From positions 1-40,296 of the forward strand of contig CALVUV010000001.1 of NCBI GenBank assembly GCA_944363685.1: a stretch of 40,296 bases of DNA, read 5' to 3'. The stretch is from an uncultured Bacilli bacterium. GTDB lineage: Bacteria; Bacillota_I; Bacilli_A; RF39; UBA660. A model generated the notes under the pieces. That model was given only the letters and a program-made list of their open reading frames with translations, made no database searches and was not told the origin of the DNA. Every line of letters starts with the position of its first letter. Positions within the stretch are counted from its first letter, which is position 1. The position numbers were made by a program, and so were the translations under genes. This document shows positions 24,779-33,475 of this stretch, piece after piece.

Positions 24779-25690
24779 TTACTCTTCCAATCTTTTAACT
24801 TTTACTTTAGAATCATCTATACTTCTATTAGCATTATCTAAAGATTTATCTACATCCTTTAAATTATTCTTAACATTATCTTTTATCTTATCAATAACAC
24901 TAAATAAATTTTTAAATTCTCTTTCTTCTAAATAAGCTTTATATTTATCTTTTAAATTCTTCTCTAAACTCTCTATATTATCTAAATTACCAACTAAATT
25001 TTTCTCTAAGTCTTCTAAATCATCTTTATATCCTTCTAAAGTAGTTATATACTCTTCACATAAATCTATATAATTATTTTTACTAGATGAAGTAAGTTCA
25101 CTAATAACTTTATAAGATAAATAACTAGCAAGAACTGTACCTAAGATATTTTTATTATTTTTAAAAGATAAAAAACTACCAATAGCAAGCAACGCCTTCA
25201 TACCAAAACCTAACTTCTTAGCTTCTTCTCTTTCTATTTTTAAAAACAAGTCATCTAAATTTATACTAACTGTCGAAGATAAGTTATCTAATATATTACC
25301 CATTGATTTTAATTCTTTAACTTCTTTTTCTATATCACTTACAGAATCACTATCTTTATTAAAACTTTTCTTAGTACTATCAAGTTCCATTTCTTTATTA
25401 TATATTTCCGTAGCAAGTAAATCTCTTATTAACTCCACATCATTATATTCTTTATATAAAAGATACAAACTATTTAAGTCAGTATTTTCATCTTTAATTA
25501 AATCTATAATATGATTATAAAACTCTAAGTTATCTTTATCTAACTCCTCTAATTTATTTTTAGCAATATCTAATTCTTTTTTATTAGTAATAAAAGGACA
25601 CTTAGCGATTAATTTATTATAATCTATAGATTTATCTTTATTTTTTTCTCTTACTTCTTCTATATAAAGATTTATTTTCTCTTCTAGCAT
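24779..25690 (-). CDS. coiled-coil protein with a central hydrophobic segment
   Basis: Not recognised. 303 residues. The N-terminal 145 and C-terminal 95 residues are charged helices (E/K/D/L heptads), and between them lies a hydrophobic stretch (about 165-205) that could be one or two membrane helices. It resembles stress- or envelope-linked coiled-coil proteins without a named family. The AAAAGGTGAT ribosome binding site is near the start. The gene lies between an SDR and a pentapeptide protein in one transcript. Confidence 0.78.
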   Translation of the reverse strand: MLEEKINLYIEEVREKNKDKSIDYNKLIAKCPFITNKKELDIAKNKLEELDKDNLEFYNHIIDLIKDENTDLNSLYLLYKEYNDVELIRDLLATEIYNKEMELDSTKKSFNKDSDSVSDIEKEVKELKSMGNILDNLSSTVSINLDDLFLKIEREEAKKLGFGMKALLAIGSFLSFKNNKNILGTVLASYLSYKVISELTSSSKNNYIDLCEEYITTLEGYKDDLEDLEKNLVGNLDNIESLEKNLKDKYKAYLEEREFKNLFSVIDKIKDNVKNNLKDVDKSLDNANRSIDDSKVKVKRLEE

Positions 25691-25707
25691 AAAATCACCT
25701 TTTAATA

Positions 25708-26493
25708 TTATACTATAATACTTTTAATAATTACATATAATTTTGTAAATAATTTCTCTATTATTGGTCTACTAATAATAAAACTAGGTTTATCTTTCTC
25801 TATATTTTTAACAACATCTTTAACTAAATCACTATAATTATACTTTTCTATTAAACTAAAAAATATCTTCTGATATTTAGTCATATTTAAAGCTTTAGAT
25901 TTTATTATATAATTATCTAACTTTTTATTTTCTATCATCAAATCATTAAAGCCAGTGTAATAGGCTCCTGGTAATATTAAGGATATACTAACATCAAGTC
26001 CTTGATATAATAGTTCTAATCTAAGGGTATTAGCAAAACTAATTAAATAAAGCTTACTAGATGTATAAGTAGATAAATATGGTAATGGTAGAAAAGCTGC
26101 TAAAGAAGAAGTAAGAAAGATTTTACCTGACTTTTTATTATAATAACAATATCTTAAATAATCTTGTATCAATCTAAAATTACCCTTAATATTAACATCA
26201 ATAACTTCATTAAATCTATTATTAGATATTTCTAAAACACTACCACCATTACTAATAGAAGCTTGTAATACTAAACAATCTATATCAAGACTATCTATTA
26301 ATTTAGAATTATCTTTAATTAAATCTAATTCTATAGGAAACATAATAATCTTTTCTAAATTAATTTTCTCATATAAACTCTTAACCTCTTCTTTAGTTTT
26401 ACACCCTGCATAAACAATATGTCCCCTTCTAGCAAGTAATTTTGCAATACTATAACCAATATTACTTCTAGCACCTGTTATTAATATATTCAT
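25708..26493 (-). CDS. short-chain dehydrogenase/reductase
   Basis: A 261-residue SDR. The nucleotide-binding motif is TGARSNIG (residues 6-13), the catalytic Ser is in FLTSSLAAF, and the Tyr/Lys pair is in YTSSK. The Asn of the NAG motif is replaced (QASISNGG). A hydrophobic C-terminus (last 20 residues) could touch the membrane, as in SDRs acting on lipids. First gene of the run SDR, coiled coil, pentapeptide, GDPD. Substrate unknown. Confidence 0.88.
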   Translation of the reverse strand: MNILITGARSNIGYSIAKLLARRGHIVYAGCKTKEEVKSLYEKINLEKIIMFPIELDLIKDNSKLIDSLDIDCLVLQASISNGGSVLEISNNRFNEVIDVNIKGNFRLIQDYLRYCYYNKKSGKIFLTSSLAAFLPLPYLSTYTSSKLYLISFANTLRLELLYQGLDVSISLILPGAYYTGFNDLMIENKKLDNYIIKSKALNMTKYQKIFFSLIEKYNYSDLVKDVVKNIEKDKPSFIISRPIIEKLFTKLYVIIKSIIV

Positions 26494-26518
26494 CTAATCA
26501 CCCATTATTAATATAACC

Positions 26519-26550
26519 AAAAAGACCTCTATTATTTAGAAGTCTTTTTA
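26519..26550 (-). terminator. terminator overlapping a gene end, copy 1
   Basis: An 11-bp stem AAAAGACTTCT/AGAGGTCTTTT with loop AAATAAT. It includes the last codons (K-T-S-K) and two stop codons (TAA TAG) of the WG-repeat-like gene. The same 32 nt are repeated at 28492-28523. Confidence 0.85.
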
Positions 26551-28418
26551 AATTCTCTTTTAAATACTAAAGATGGATATTTCTTTTCTAATATACTATT
26601 TTCACATGCTGTTCTATATGTCATACCTTCTTCAATAAGCTTATCAACAGTAGAAAAGGAAGCAACATTAACAAATTTATCAAATGTTTCTTTATCAGAA
26701 GAACTAACTTTTAAATCATATTTTTCATCATCATAAACAGCAGTATGTATCTCTATATTATCTTGATATAGTTTAATTAATTTATCTCCTACATAAGAAT
26801 AATATTCACCATTAATAATATATACTCTATCTATATCTGCTTTCTCAATGCTAATATCTAAAGGAAACACTCCCAATAAATCATCATAATAATCATAAAT
26901 AAACGTTTCTTTATCAGTTTTACAAATGATTAAATCATCTAAAAACTCAATCTTAACAAATTCTCCTAATTTATCTATACACTCACTTTTCTCATCTAAA
27001 TTATCTTTTCTTTTAGCAAGCAAATAACTTTTTTCTTTTTCTAAAGAAAAATGAATATATTTTGCCTCATCCAAGTCACAATATCTACTAGGATAAGAAA
27101 TCTTTATATTTTTATATTCTTTTGGAATAATTAATTTATCTAAATAATATAGCCCTTTCTTACTATTCTTTTCTACTTCAAAATAATCTCCACCCACATG
27201 TTTAATAGAATCATTATTAGCAGATATAATACTAGGTTCTAAATCTTTAATTGAATGCATTAAACCAAATTTTTCTTTCTGTAAAAATCTTTTCTTACCA
27301 TATATAACTATTTTACCAACTTTTTCAATACTAGAACAACCATGAATAATATTTTCTTCATTCTCTTTATTATAGAAACATCTAACAATATCAGAAACAC
27401 CTTTATAAGTTAAACAATAAAGATCATCAAATAAATATCTCGCTTCATCATATACAGGTTCAATTATTTTATTATGATATCTATTTCCAATAAAAAATCC
27501 TTCATGATTATTTTTACTTAAATGAAATATTCGTCTACGAAAATATTTATATTGTTCATAATCAAAAGTAATGTCATCACAATCATCTATTAAAACTTTC
27601 ACATTAATATCTTCAGAACCATCTTTAACTAAAGAACTAAGTATTTTTTTCTTATCTCCATCTTTAACAATAAACAAATACTCCTCATATTTATTACTAC
27701 TATAATAATAAGACACTGCTTTAGCTTTTTCTTTAGTTTTAAGTATTAAATTTTTATTAGTCAAATCAAATATATTAGTATAATTGCCATCATAGCAATA
27801 AATAATATCTTCATAATTTTCATCAACTTCTATATCTAAAAATTCTTCACTTCTAGATAATAAATTCTTATTATAAGAAAAACTTTTTTTATTATCATTA
27901 CTAAAAATTGTTATATCTCTTCTTTCTTCTAAATCATCAAAATCAAAATCAGTAAGTAATCCTCTTCCTTTTTCATATAAAGCTTTCTTTCCATTAAAAG
28001 TTAAAAGTATATAATCTTCAAAATGAATTTTGTATTTTAAAGCATCATCAACTTCTATATTAAGTTTATAACGTAATTCTTGATCAAACAAATATGTCTT
28101 ATTATCTTTTTTTGACTTAACAACGCATACAGAATAATTAGTATCAACTTCTTTAACTAATTCAAAATCATAAAGAATAAATCTTTTATGCCTTAAATCA
28201 TAATAATTAAACGTCCCATCATCTTTAAGCTGTATACATCTATGATGATAAGGATCAGTTTCTATGAAATAATAATCAATTTTACCAATAATTTCATTAG
28301 TAATAAGATTATACAAACCACTTCTTCCACTTTTTGACGACTCAATAACTGCTAAATCATCAACAATTTCCTTGATATAGAAAACATCTTCTTCTTTTTT
28401 AGTAAATACTTTTCCCAT
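26532..28418 (-). CDS. WG-repeat-like protein
   Basis: A 628-residue protein built of degenerate repeats that look like WG (KWG) or beta-propeller repeats: units of about 40-60 residues with segments such as SGRSGLYNLITNEIIGKID, GKKALYEKGRGLLTDFD and KKGLYYLDKLIIPKEYKNI. No signal peptide or membrane segment. Such proteins usually act as binding scaffolds; no function can be given. The start is preceded by GAGGTGAGG. It lies between the SDR operon and the two-component system and has its own terminator. Confidence 0.75.
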   Translation of the reverse strand: MGKVFTKKEEDVFYIKEIVDDLAVIESSKSGRSGLYNLITNEIIGKIDYYFIETDPYHHRCIQLKDDGTFNYYDLRHKRFILYDFELVKEVDTNYSVCVVKSKKDNKTYLFDQELRYKLNIEVDDALKYKIHFEDYILLTFNGKKALYEKGRGLLTDFDFDDLEERRDITIFSNDNKKSFSYNKNLLSRSEEFLDIEVDENYEDIIYCYDGNYTNIFDLTNKNLILKTKEKAKAVSYYYSSNKYEEYLFIVKDGDKKKILSSLVKDGSEDINVKVLIDDCDDITFDYEQYKYFRRRIFHLSKNNHEGFFIGNRYHNKIIEPVYDEARYLFDDLYCLTYKGVSDIVRCFYNKENEENIIHGCSSIEKVGKIVIYGKKRFLQKEKFGLMHSIKDLEPSIISANNDSIKHVGGDYFEVEKNSKKGLYYLDKLIIPKEYKNIKISYPSRYCDLDEAKYIHFSLEKEKSYLLAKRKDNLDEKSECIDKLGEFVKIEFLDDLIICKTDKETFIYDYYDDLLGVFPLDISIEKADIDRVYIINGEYYSYVGDKLIKLYQDNIEIHTAVYDDEKYDLKVSSSDKETFDKFVNVASFSTVDKLIEEGMTYRTACENSILEKKYPSLVFKREFKKTSK

Positions 28419-28491
28419 ACAACCTCACCTCTAAAAATAAAATATCATAAAATCTCTTAAATGTATATATTTTAGGTATATATTTTTTTAA

Positions 28492-28523
28492 AAAAAGACC
28501 TCTATTATTTAGAAGTCTTTTTA
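28492..28523 (-). terminator. terminator overlapping a gene end, copy 2
   Basis: The same 32 nt as at 26519-26550, again carrying the codons K-T-S-K, the stop codon and the terminator stem, here at the end of the histidine kinase gene. Confidence 0.85.
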
Positions 28524-29779
28524 CTTATAACAAAGGATACACCTTTTTTCTCGTTTTTAACTTTAATATCATAGTTCATTAGTAATAAGGTTTTCTTGAC
28601 TATCGAAAGCCCTAATCCAAATTCACCCTTAATACCTTTTCGGAACGGAGTAAAGATTCCTTCAAGGAGAGTATCTTCTATATTAGGACCATCATTATAT
28701 AAGGTTAAACGGTTATTTTTAATAGTTATTTTAATTGTAGAGTCTGCATATCGCATAAAGTTAGTAAGAATATTATCTATAACAGTTTCGAAGTAATCAT
28801 AAGTACCATAAAATTTACTAAATTTATCATAACTTACAATAAATTTAACATCTTTTCTTCTAAACTTAAATTCTTTAATCGCAGTATCAATAATTTTCTT
28901 AACATCTACTAACTCATACACTACATTTTTATTTTCTTTTAAATAATCTAATTTATTCAAATAAAGAAGTGAATGAACTTTTAATTCTAATTTTTCAGTT
29001 TGATCACTAATAACATCTATTACAGTATTAGCATCTTCTATTTTATCATTATAAGCTTCTATATATGATTTTATTACGGTGAGAGGTGTTTTAAAATCAT
29101 GTGAAATATTTTGATACATTTGATTGCGATACTCTTCTTGGTTCTTTAAAGAGACTCGCATATCTTCAATAGCCAATTCTAATGAACGCATTTCATCGTC
29201 AATTTGAAATGATATACTATGATCATATTGATCATTATCAATGTTGTCTATTTTTTCTTTTAACTTTTCTATTTTTCTAACTATAAAGCTTCCCCAAAGT
29301 ATAAGGATGAAAGCTATTACTAGAAAAGCTACTATTACTACAGGGAAGACAGCGTCTAATATATCTTGTTTAGTCTTTTCAATATAAGTATCATTGGTAA
29401 GAGCTATTTTAGTAACATCATCATTATGGAGTGTATAATAATAATAAATTTGATTTTTATATATAAATTTTCCGTAATTATCGGTAAAAGCATTCATGAT
29501 TTCACTAACATCTTTAAAGTCAATAATATCATGAATATTATCTGAATAAGCGACTGTATTATCTATTTCATATAGGTAAGCAATTTCGGTAGTAATTAAA
29601 TCAGTATCAATATCTGATTGAACAAATTCAAGAGGTTCTCTTAAATAACTATATATATTACGTTCAGCAGATGGAATAATAACTTGTGGTAATATAATAG
29701 ATAAGGTTAAAAAGAAAGCTAGAAAAACTACTATTATTAATATTAATAATTGATGAGATAATTTATTAAATATTTTCAT
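28505..29779 (-). CDS. sensor histidine kinase
   Basis: A 424-residue membrane sensor kinase. Two membrane helices (about 10-32 and 143-165) frame an extracytoplasmic domain of about 110 residues. A HAMP-like linker follows, then the H box SHDFKTPLTVIKSY, the N box ILTNFMRYAD and the G box GEFGLGLSIVKK. It phosphorylates the response regulator encoded upstream, whose stop overlaps its ATG by 4 nt (ATGA). The signal is unknown. Its end shares a terminator module with the WG-repeat-like gene. Confidence 0.95.
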   Translation of the reverse strand: MKIFNKLSHQLLILIIVVFLAFFLTLSIILPQVIIPSAERNIYSYLREPLEFVQSDIDTDLITTEIAYLYEIDNTVAYSDNIHDIIDFKDVSEIMNAFTDNYGKFIYKNQIYYYYTLHNDDVTKIALTNDTYIEKTKQDILDAVFPVVIVAFLVIAFILILWGSFIVRKIEKLKEKIDNIDNDQYDHSISFQIDDEMRSLELAIEDMRVSLKNQEEYRNQMYQNISHDFKTPLTVIKSYIEAYNDKIEDANTVIDVISDQTEKLELKVHSLLYLNKLDYLKENKNVVYELVDVKKIIDTAIKEFKFRRKDVKFIVSYDKFSKFYGTYDYFETVIDNILTNFMRYADSTIKITIKNNRLTLYNDGPNIEDTLLEGIFTPFRKGIKGEFGLGLSIVKKTLLLMNYDIKVKNEKKGVSFVISKKTSK

Positions 29780-30438
29780 GCACTCAATCTATATCCATAT
29801 CCATAAATAGTATTAACATTAAGTAAAGGCATTTTCTTTCTAAGTCTTCTAACTAAATCATCAACCGCTCTATCACTACCAAAGTAATCAGTTCCCCATA
29901 TAGCATTAAGAATATCATCTCTTGAAAAGCTTTTATTTATATTTTGAATTAATAACACAAGTAAATCAAATTCTAAAGTAGTAAGTTTAATATCTTTATT
30001 TTTTATATTCACAGTTCTTTTATCTAAGTCTATAGTATAGTCTAAGTATTGTAAGGTTTTAGTTTCATTACTTTGATATACTCGTTTTATAATATTATTA
30101 ACTCTTAGAACAAGTTCTTTACTAGAATAAGGTTTAGTAATGTAATCATCGCTACCTAACTCAAGGCCTAAAATTCGATCCAAATCCTGATCTCTTGCCG
30201 ATGTAAATATTACAGGCACAAGTGGATATTTTTCACGAATTGCTTTGATTACATCATAGCCATTAACATCATCTCCTAACATAATATCTAGAATCCAGAC
30301 ATCAACATTATTACCAATATAATTAATAGCATCAGCGCCTTTAGTAAAGGTAACAACATCATATCCAGCCTTTTCTAAATACATTTTAACTACAGCCAAC
30401 AAATCAGTTTCATCTTCAACTAAACAAATTTTATACAT
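29776..30438 (-). CDS. OmpR-family response regulator
   Basis: A 220-residue regulator. The receiver domain has the acidic pair VEDE, the phospho-Asp in VWILDIML (about 51) and Lys in YITKPYSSKELV (about 101). The C-terminal winged helix has the LTTLEFDLLVLLIQN and RAVDDLVRRLRKKM segments of the OmpR/PhoB group. It is translationally coupled to the kinase gene and is the first gene of the pair. Confidence 0.96.
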   Translation of the reverse strand: MYKICLVEDETDLLAVVKMYLEKAGYDVVTFTKGADAINYIGNNVDVWILDIMLGDDVNGYDVIKAIREKYPLVPVIFTSARDQDLDRILGLELGSDDYITKPYSSKELVLRVNNIIKRVYQSNETKTLQYLDYTIDLDKRTVNIKNKDIKLTTLEFDLLVLLIQNINKSFSRDDILNAIWGTDYFGSDRAVDDLVRRLRKKMPLLNVNTIYGYGYRLSA

Positions 30439-30848
30439 AATACCACCTACCCCTAGTATATCATTTTATAAAGGTTTTGCCTATATAATTCTCAGGCTAT
30501 CACTCTCCCTTCTTTTATTATTTATGTAAAAAAACTATAGTTGTAAACGTAATTTAAACATCTCTACTACATTTACCACTTCCTTTCTTTTACACATCCA
30601 TCATACCAATCAAAAGTGTATAAAATATAAAAGAATTATGGGAAATTATGGGAAATGAAAAGAATATCTAATAATAGACATTCTTAAAGTTTAATATAGG
30701 GATAGTCCAAGAACTTTATTATAAGTCCTAAAACATATATATTATATATTTAGGATAATCCTAGGAATTAAACTTGTTTCCGTTCAAAACTTCCTCTATT
30801 TGTAAGCTTTACCAACAAAGTACGGTGACACTAGATTAATTTCTAGCC
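30439..30848. other. gene-free stretch with a palindrome
   Basis: About 410 nt without a supportable gene; with the TR-like segment the whole gap to 31040 is about 600 nt. It holds an AT-rich inverted repeat TCCTAAA/TTTAGGA (30726-30732 and 30749-30755) and a short tandem repeat of AATTATGGGA near 30643-30662. Minus-strand frames here are short and broken, so no reverse transcriptase or accessory gene is present. Confidence 0.6.
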
Positions 30849-30957
30849 TTAGTAGGAATCTGGACAAAGACCGTTATTATCGTTATTCACATTGTTGTTG
30901 TTCAAATTCTCAAACTCATTCCATACATTTGCATTACCATTATTGAAAGTGGTCGGC
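30849..30957 (-). repeat. Asn-codon-rich segment like a DGR template repeat
   Basis: On the minus strand this stretch reads as a short frame, with no start, that ends in TAA at 30849. Nearly every variable position is AAT or AAC (segments read as FNNGNANVWNEF and NNNNVNNDNNG). It aligns with the 3' end of the adjacent surface-protein gene (31114-31211). In the block 30915-30944 against 31166-31195, 9 of 30 positions differ and all 9 are adenines in this segment; all 17 non-adenines match. Downstream of the block the similarity is weak and includes non-adenine changes. It is either a template repeat, possibly a relic, or a leftover gene end. Confidence 0.55.
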
Positions 30958-31006
30958 AAAACAACTAATCAAAAAGAACAAGGCGTCACTTACAGTTTAA
31001 TCATCC

Positions 31007-31032
31007 AAGGCAAATGAAGAGTTATTTGCCTT
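31007..31032. other. 9-bp hairpin after the variable-protein gene
   Basis: AAGGCAAAT (31007-31015) and ATTTGCCTT (31024-31032) form a perfect 9-bp stem with an 8-nt loop, 8 nt after the stop codon at 31040. No T run follows on the minus strand, so it is a poor terminator for that gene. DGR targets often have a hairpin just 3' of the variable repeat, so it may be that element. Confidence 0.5.
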
Positions 31033-31039
31033 ATTCTTT

Positions 31040-32728
31040 CTAAGAAATTATATAGGGATTTGAGGCAGTTCCATCACCTGAGGTAAATCCGTTATCAGTA
31101 GTCACATTGATAACTGGACGCACGGCGTAGTTATTATCTACACGGCCGTTATTAATAGAACTATGCTCATACCAAACATAAGCAGAACCACCATCAAAGA
31201 AATTGGCCGGCGACATACTCCAATACCACATATTAGATGAACCTGGATTTAAATAACTATCTGTTTCGACTCCTGGATTTTCTCCTGCAAACACTAATTC
31301 ATCTGCTGTTATTAATCCTGCTTTTAGTCTATATGAACCTCCATAACTCTCTGTTGTACTTGGACATTTTAAACTTGGACTATTTTCTTTTTGATATCCT
31401 GTTGCTGATTGCCCTAATCTATCAAAACTTGCAAATACATTCATACCATCCATACCACTAAATCCATATTCACTTGCTGGCTTATATCCACTACTATCAC
31501 TACAAAATCTTCCTCCAACTACTTTACTATCATATACAGTATTTCCTAATGCATTCTTATACCACGTATCTACTTCTTTCTTTATAAAACTATTCACGCC
31601 ATTATCATAAGTATAACCTGCATATTTTGGATTATTTCTCTCTAAATTATAAGGTGTTCGTCCTATTACATAAGAATGTGCTAAATCACTATTATTTGGA
31701 GTTGCACTTGTTCCATTATAGATTAATCTTAATGAACCATCTCCATTTACTCGCACTATTCTCCAGTACATCTTATCTCCTGCTGATGCTAACTTTACTT
31801 GTGTACAATTACCTACATTCTCAGGATAAGCATTTTCACAACTTTCCAAACTTTGATAACCATTTCCATACACATAATAATCACTTTCATATTCCCCAAA
31901 CTGTACATAGTTATTATTTACATTTCCTCTAAAATAATAACTTGTTCCATCTTCATCTTCTGCACTGTATAAACCATTTGTTACATATTCTGGATTATTT
32001 TGTGGACCAGAACTCATATCAAGATATCCACCATTACTAGCATAATTAAACATTTCTTCTTTTTCTTCTTGTAACTCATTATCTGCTAGTACCTTCTCTG
32101 TTGTTTCAGGTACATACTTATCTCCTGCTTTTCCATAGACATTTATCTTTACTGTGAATGTTAATCCTCCTCCATCTCCTTGAGGATTATATGATTCATC
32201 TACATACATTCTAAGTCTATAATCATTATCTTCACTACTATTCATACTACTTGTATATAAACTCATCTCATTAGATGGTCTTCCTGTATAATTATTGGCA
32301 CTAGTCTCTTCACTATATGTCTCTGGTACCATTAAGGCTTCTTCACTACCATCTGAGTTTATCTTTGTTAAATATAACTTTATATAATCTCCACTTATAG
32401 TATTTCCATCTTCTTTTTTGGCACTTATCTCATAATTTATATTGGTACTACCTGTTATGGTACTACTTATATTAAAATCAAAATACTCTCCTGGAGTTAA
32501 TCTTACTGTTCCTGTCTTATCTGTTGTTGGTAATGCTCCTGTTAAAGAAATAGTATTATCAGTTTCTTCATAACTCATAGTAATTGCACCACTTGTTATA
32601 GAGTTTTCTACTTCTCCTATTCCACCATATCTAAAAGCTGCATAACTTGTTCCTACTATTATTACTATCATTAATAATATTAATACTCCTATTACTATTA
32701 TCTCTTTTCTTTTATTTTTCTCTTTCAT
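31040..32728 (-). CDS. membrane-anchored surface protein with variable C-terminus
   Basis: A 562-residue protein with a Lys-rich start and one membrane helix (about 10-30) followed by SYAAFRYGG, as in TasA/prepilin-like proteins of gut Firmicutes. A beta-rich domain follows (about 40-210), then an acidic linker and a C-terminal domain (about 260-560) with WRIVRVNGDGSLRLIYNG and the end WYWSMSPANFFDGG, VRPVINV, typical of the surface domain often used as a variable display fold. The start is ATG 32728 with AAAGGGTGA upstream; GTG 32737 overlaps that site. The C-terminus pairs with the TR-like segment. Its natural ligand is unknown. Confidence 0.85.
   Translation of the reverse strand: MKEKNKRKEIIVIGVLILLMIVIIVGTSYAAFRYGGIGEVENSITSGAITMSYEETDNTISLTGALPTTDKTGTVRLTPGEYFDFNISSTITGSTNINYEISAKKEDGNTISGDYIKLYLTKINSDGSEEALMVPETYSEETSANNYTGRPSNEMSLYTSSMNSSEDNDYRLRMYVDESYNPQGDGGGLTFTVKINVYGKAGDKYVPETTEKVLADNELQEEKEEMFNYASNGGYLDMSSGPQNNPEYVTNGLYSAEDEDGTSYYFRGNVNNNYVQFGEYESDYYVYGNGYQSLESCENAYPENVGNCTQVKLASAGDKMYWRIVRVNGDGSLRLIYNGTSATPNNSDLAHSYVIGRTPYNLERNNPKYAGYTYDNGVNSFIKKEVDTWYKNALGNTVYDSKVVGGRFCSDSSGYKPASEYGFSGMDGMNVFASFDRLGQSATGYQKENSPSLKCPSTTESYGGSYRLKAGLITADELVFAGENPGVETDSYLNPGSSNMWYWSMSPANFFDGGSAYVWYEHSSINNGRVDNNYAVRPVINVTTDNGFTSGDGTASNPYIIS
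31114..31211 (-). repeat. candidate variable repeat (VR) in the surface-protein gene
   Basis: The 3' coding end, from GCCG at 31211 to CCAG at 31114. Codons Asp, Gly, Ser, Tyr and Tyr in this gene (block 31166-31195) stand where the neighbouring TR-like segment has AAT: AAT to GAT, GGT, TCT, TAT and TAT, plus GCA to GCT and GTA to GTT. Invariant Gly, Ala, Val, Trp and Glu codons keep all their non-adenine bases. The constant VRPVINV segment follows. Confidence 0.5.
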
Positions 32729-32843
32729 ACTATTCACCCTTTACTACTTAATATATCCAAGATATTTATCTTAATACTATTCTTATCTATTAAAATTATA
32801 TATCAAATAATAAGGGTAATGCAAGTATCTTATTTGCATTTTG

Positions 32844-32873
32844 TTGTTCATATCTGTAAAATTAAGTTATAAT
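32844..32873 (+). promoter_or_regulatory. promoter of yigZ
   Basis: TTGTTC (32844-32849), an 18-nt spacer and a perfect TATAAT (32868-32873), just before the GAAAGGAAAAG ribosome binding site. Confidence 0.5.
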
Positions 32874-32893
32874 AATTATGAAAGGAAAAGTTT

Positions 32894-33475
32894 ATGAAAA
32901 GTATTATATCTAAAGAAATATATGAAGTAACTATGAAAAATTCTAAATTTATAGGTGTTATTATTCCTATAGAATCTATTAATGATGTTAAAGATAATTT
33001 AAATATAATAAAAGATGAGTATAAAAATGCTACTCATTACTGTTATGCTTTTAAATTAATTAATGATAAAGGCTTTAGTGATGATAGAGAACCTAATAAA
33101 ACAGCAGGTATACCTATATTAAATGTAATAGAAGGTAATGATTTAGTTAATGTTTTAGTAGTAGTTATAAGATACTTTGGTGGTATTAAATTAGGCCCAG
33201 GAGGACTTATTAGAGCCTATTCTAATACTACTAAAGAAGTTATTAATAAAAGTACTTTAGTAGATTTAATCAATGGTTTCTATGTTTCTATTACTTTTCC
33301 TTATTCTTTAGAAAAAGAAATTAATTATATATTAAGAAATAGTATTATTAAAGATAAAATATATAAAGAAGAATGTACTTATATAATAGAAATAACTAAA
33401 GATATATTAGATAATCTTAAACCTTTAGTAACTATTAATAATATAGAAGAAAAAATAATTCCTAAACTTAACTAG
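32894..33475 (+). CDS. yigZ: YigZ/IMPACT family protein
   Basis: A 193-residue protein of the YigZ/YvyE (UPF0029, IMPACT) family. The conserved segment is DDREPNKTAGIPILNVIEG, then VVVIRYFGGIKLGPGGLIRAYS, followed by a second half with the ferredoxin-like domain found in bacterial members. The family is linked to translation-related or RNA-binding roles, not firmly settled. It converges on the XRE-membrane gene with a 4-nt overlap of the stop codons. Confidence 0.93.
   Translation: MKSIISKEIYEVTMKNSKFIGVIIPIESINDVKDNLNIIKDEYKNATHYCYAFKLINDKGFSDDREPNKTAGIPILNVIEGNDLVNVLVVVIRYFGGIKLGPGGLIRAYSNTTKEVINKSTLVDLINGFYVSITFPYSLEKEINYILRNSIIKDKIYKEECTYIIEITKDILDNLKPLVTINNIEEKIIPKLN

Noticed and set aside
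30849..30957. TR-like segment as a fully matched template of the VR
   Set aside because: Beyond the 30-nt block there are many non-adenine differences and codon offsets, so a current direct TR-to-VR relation over the full length is not supported.
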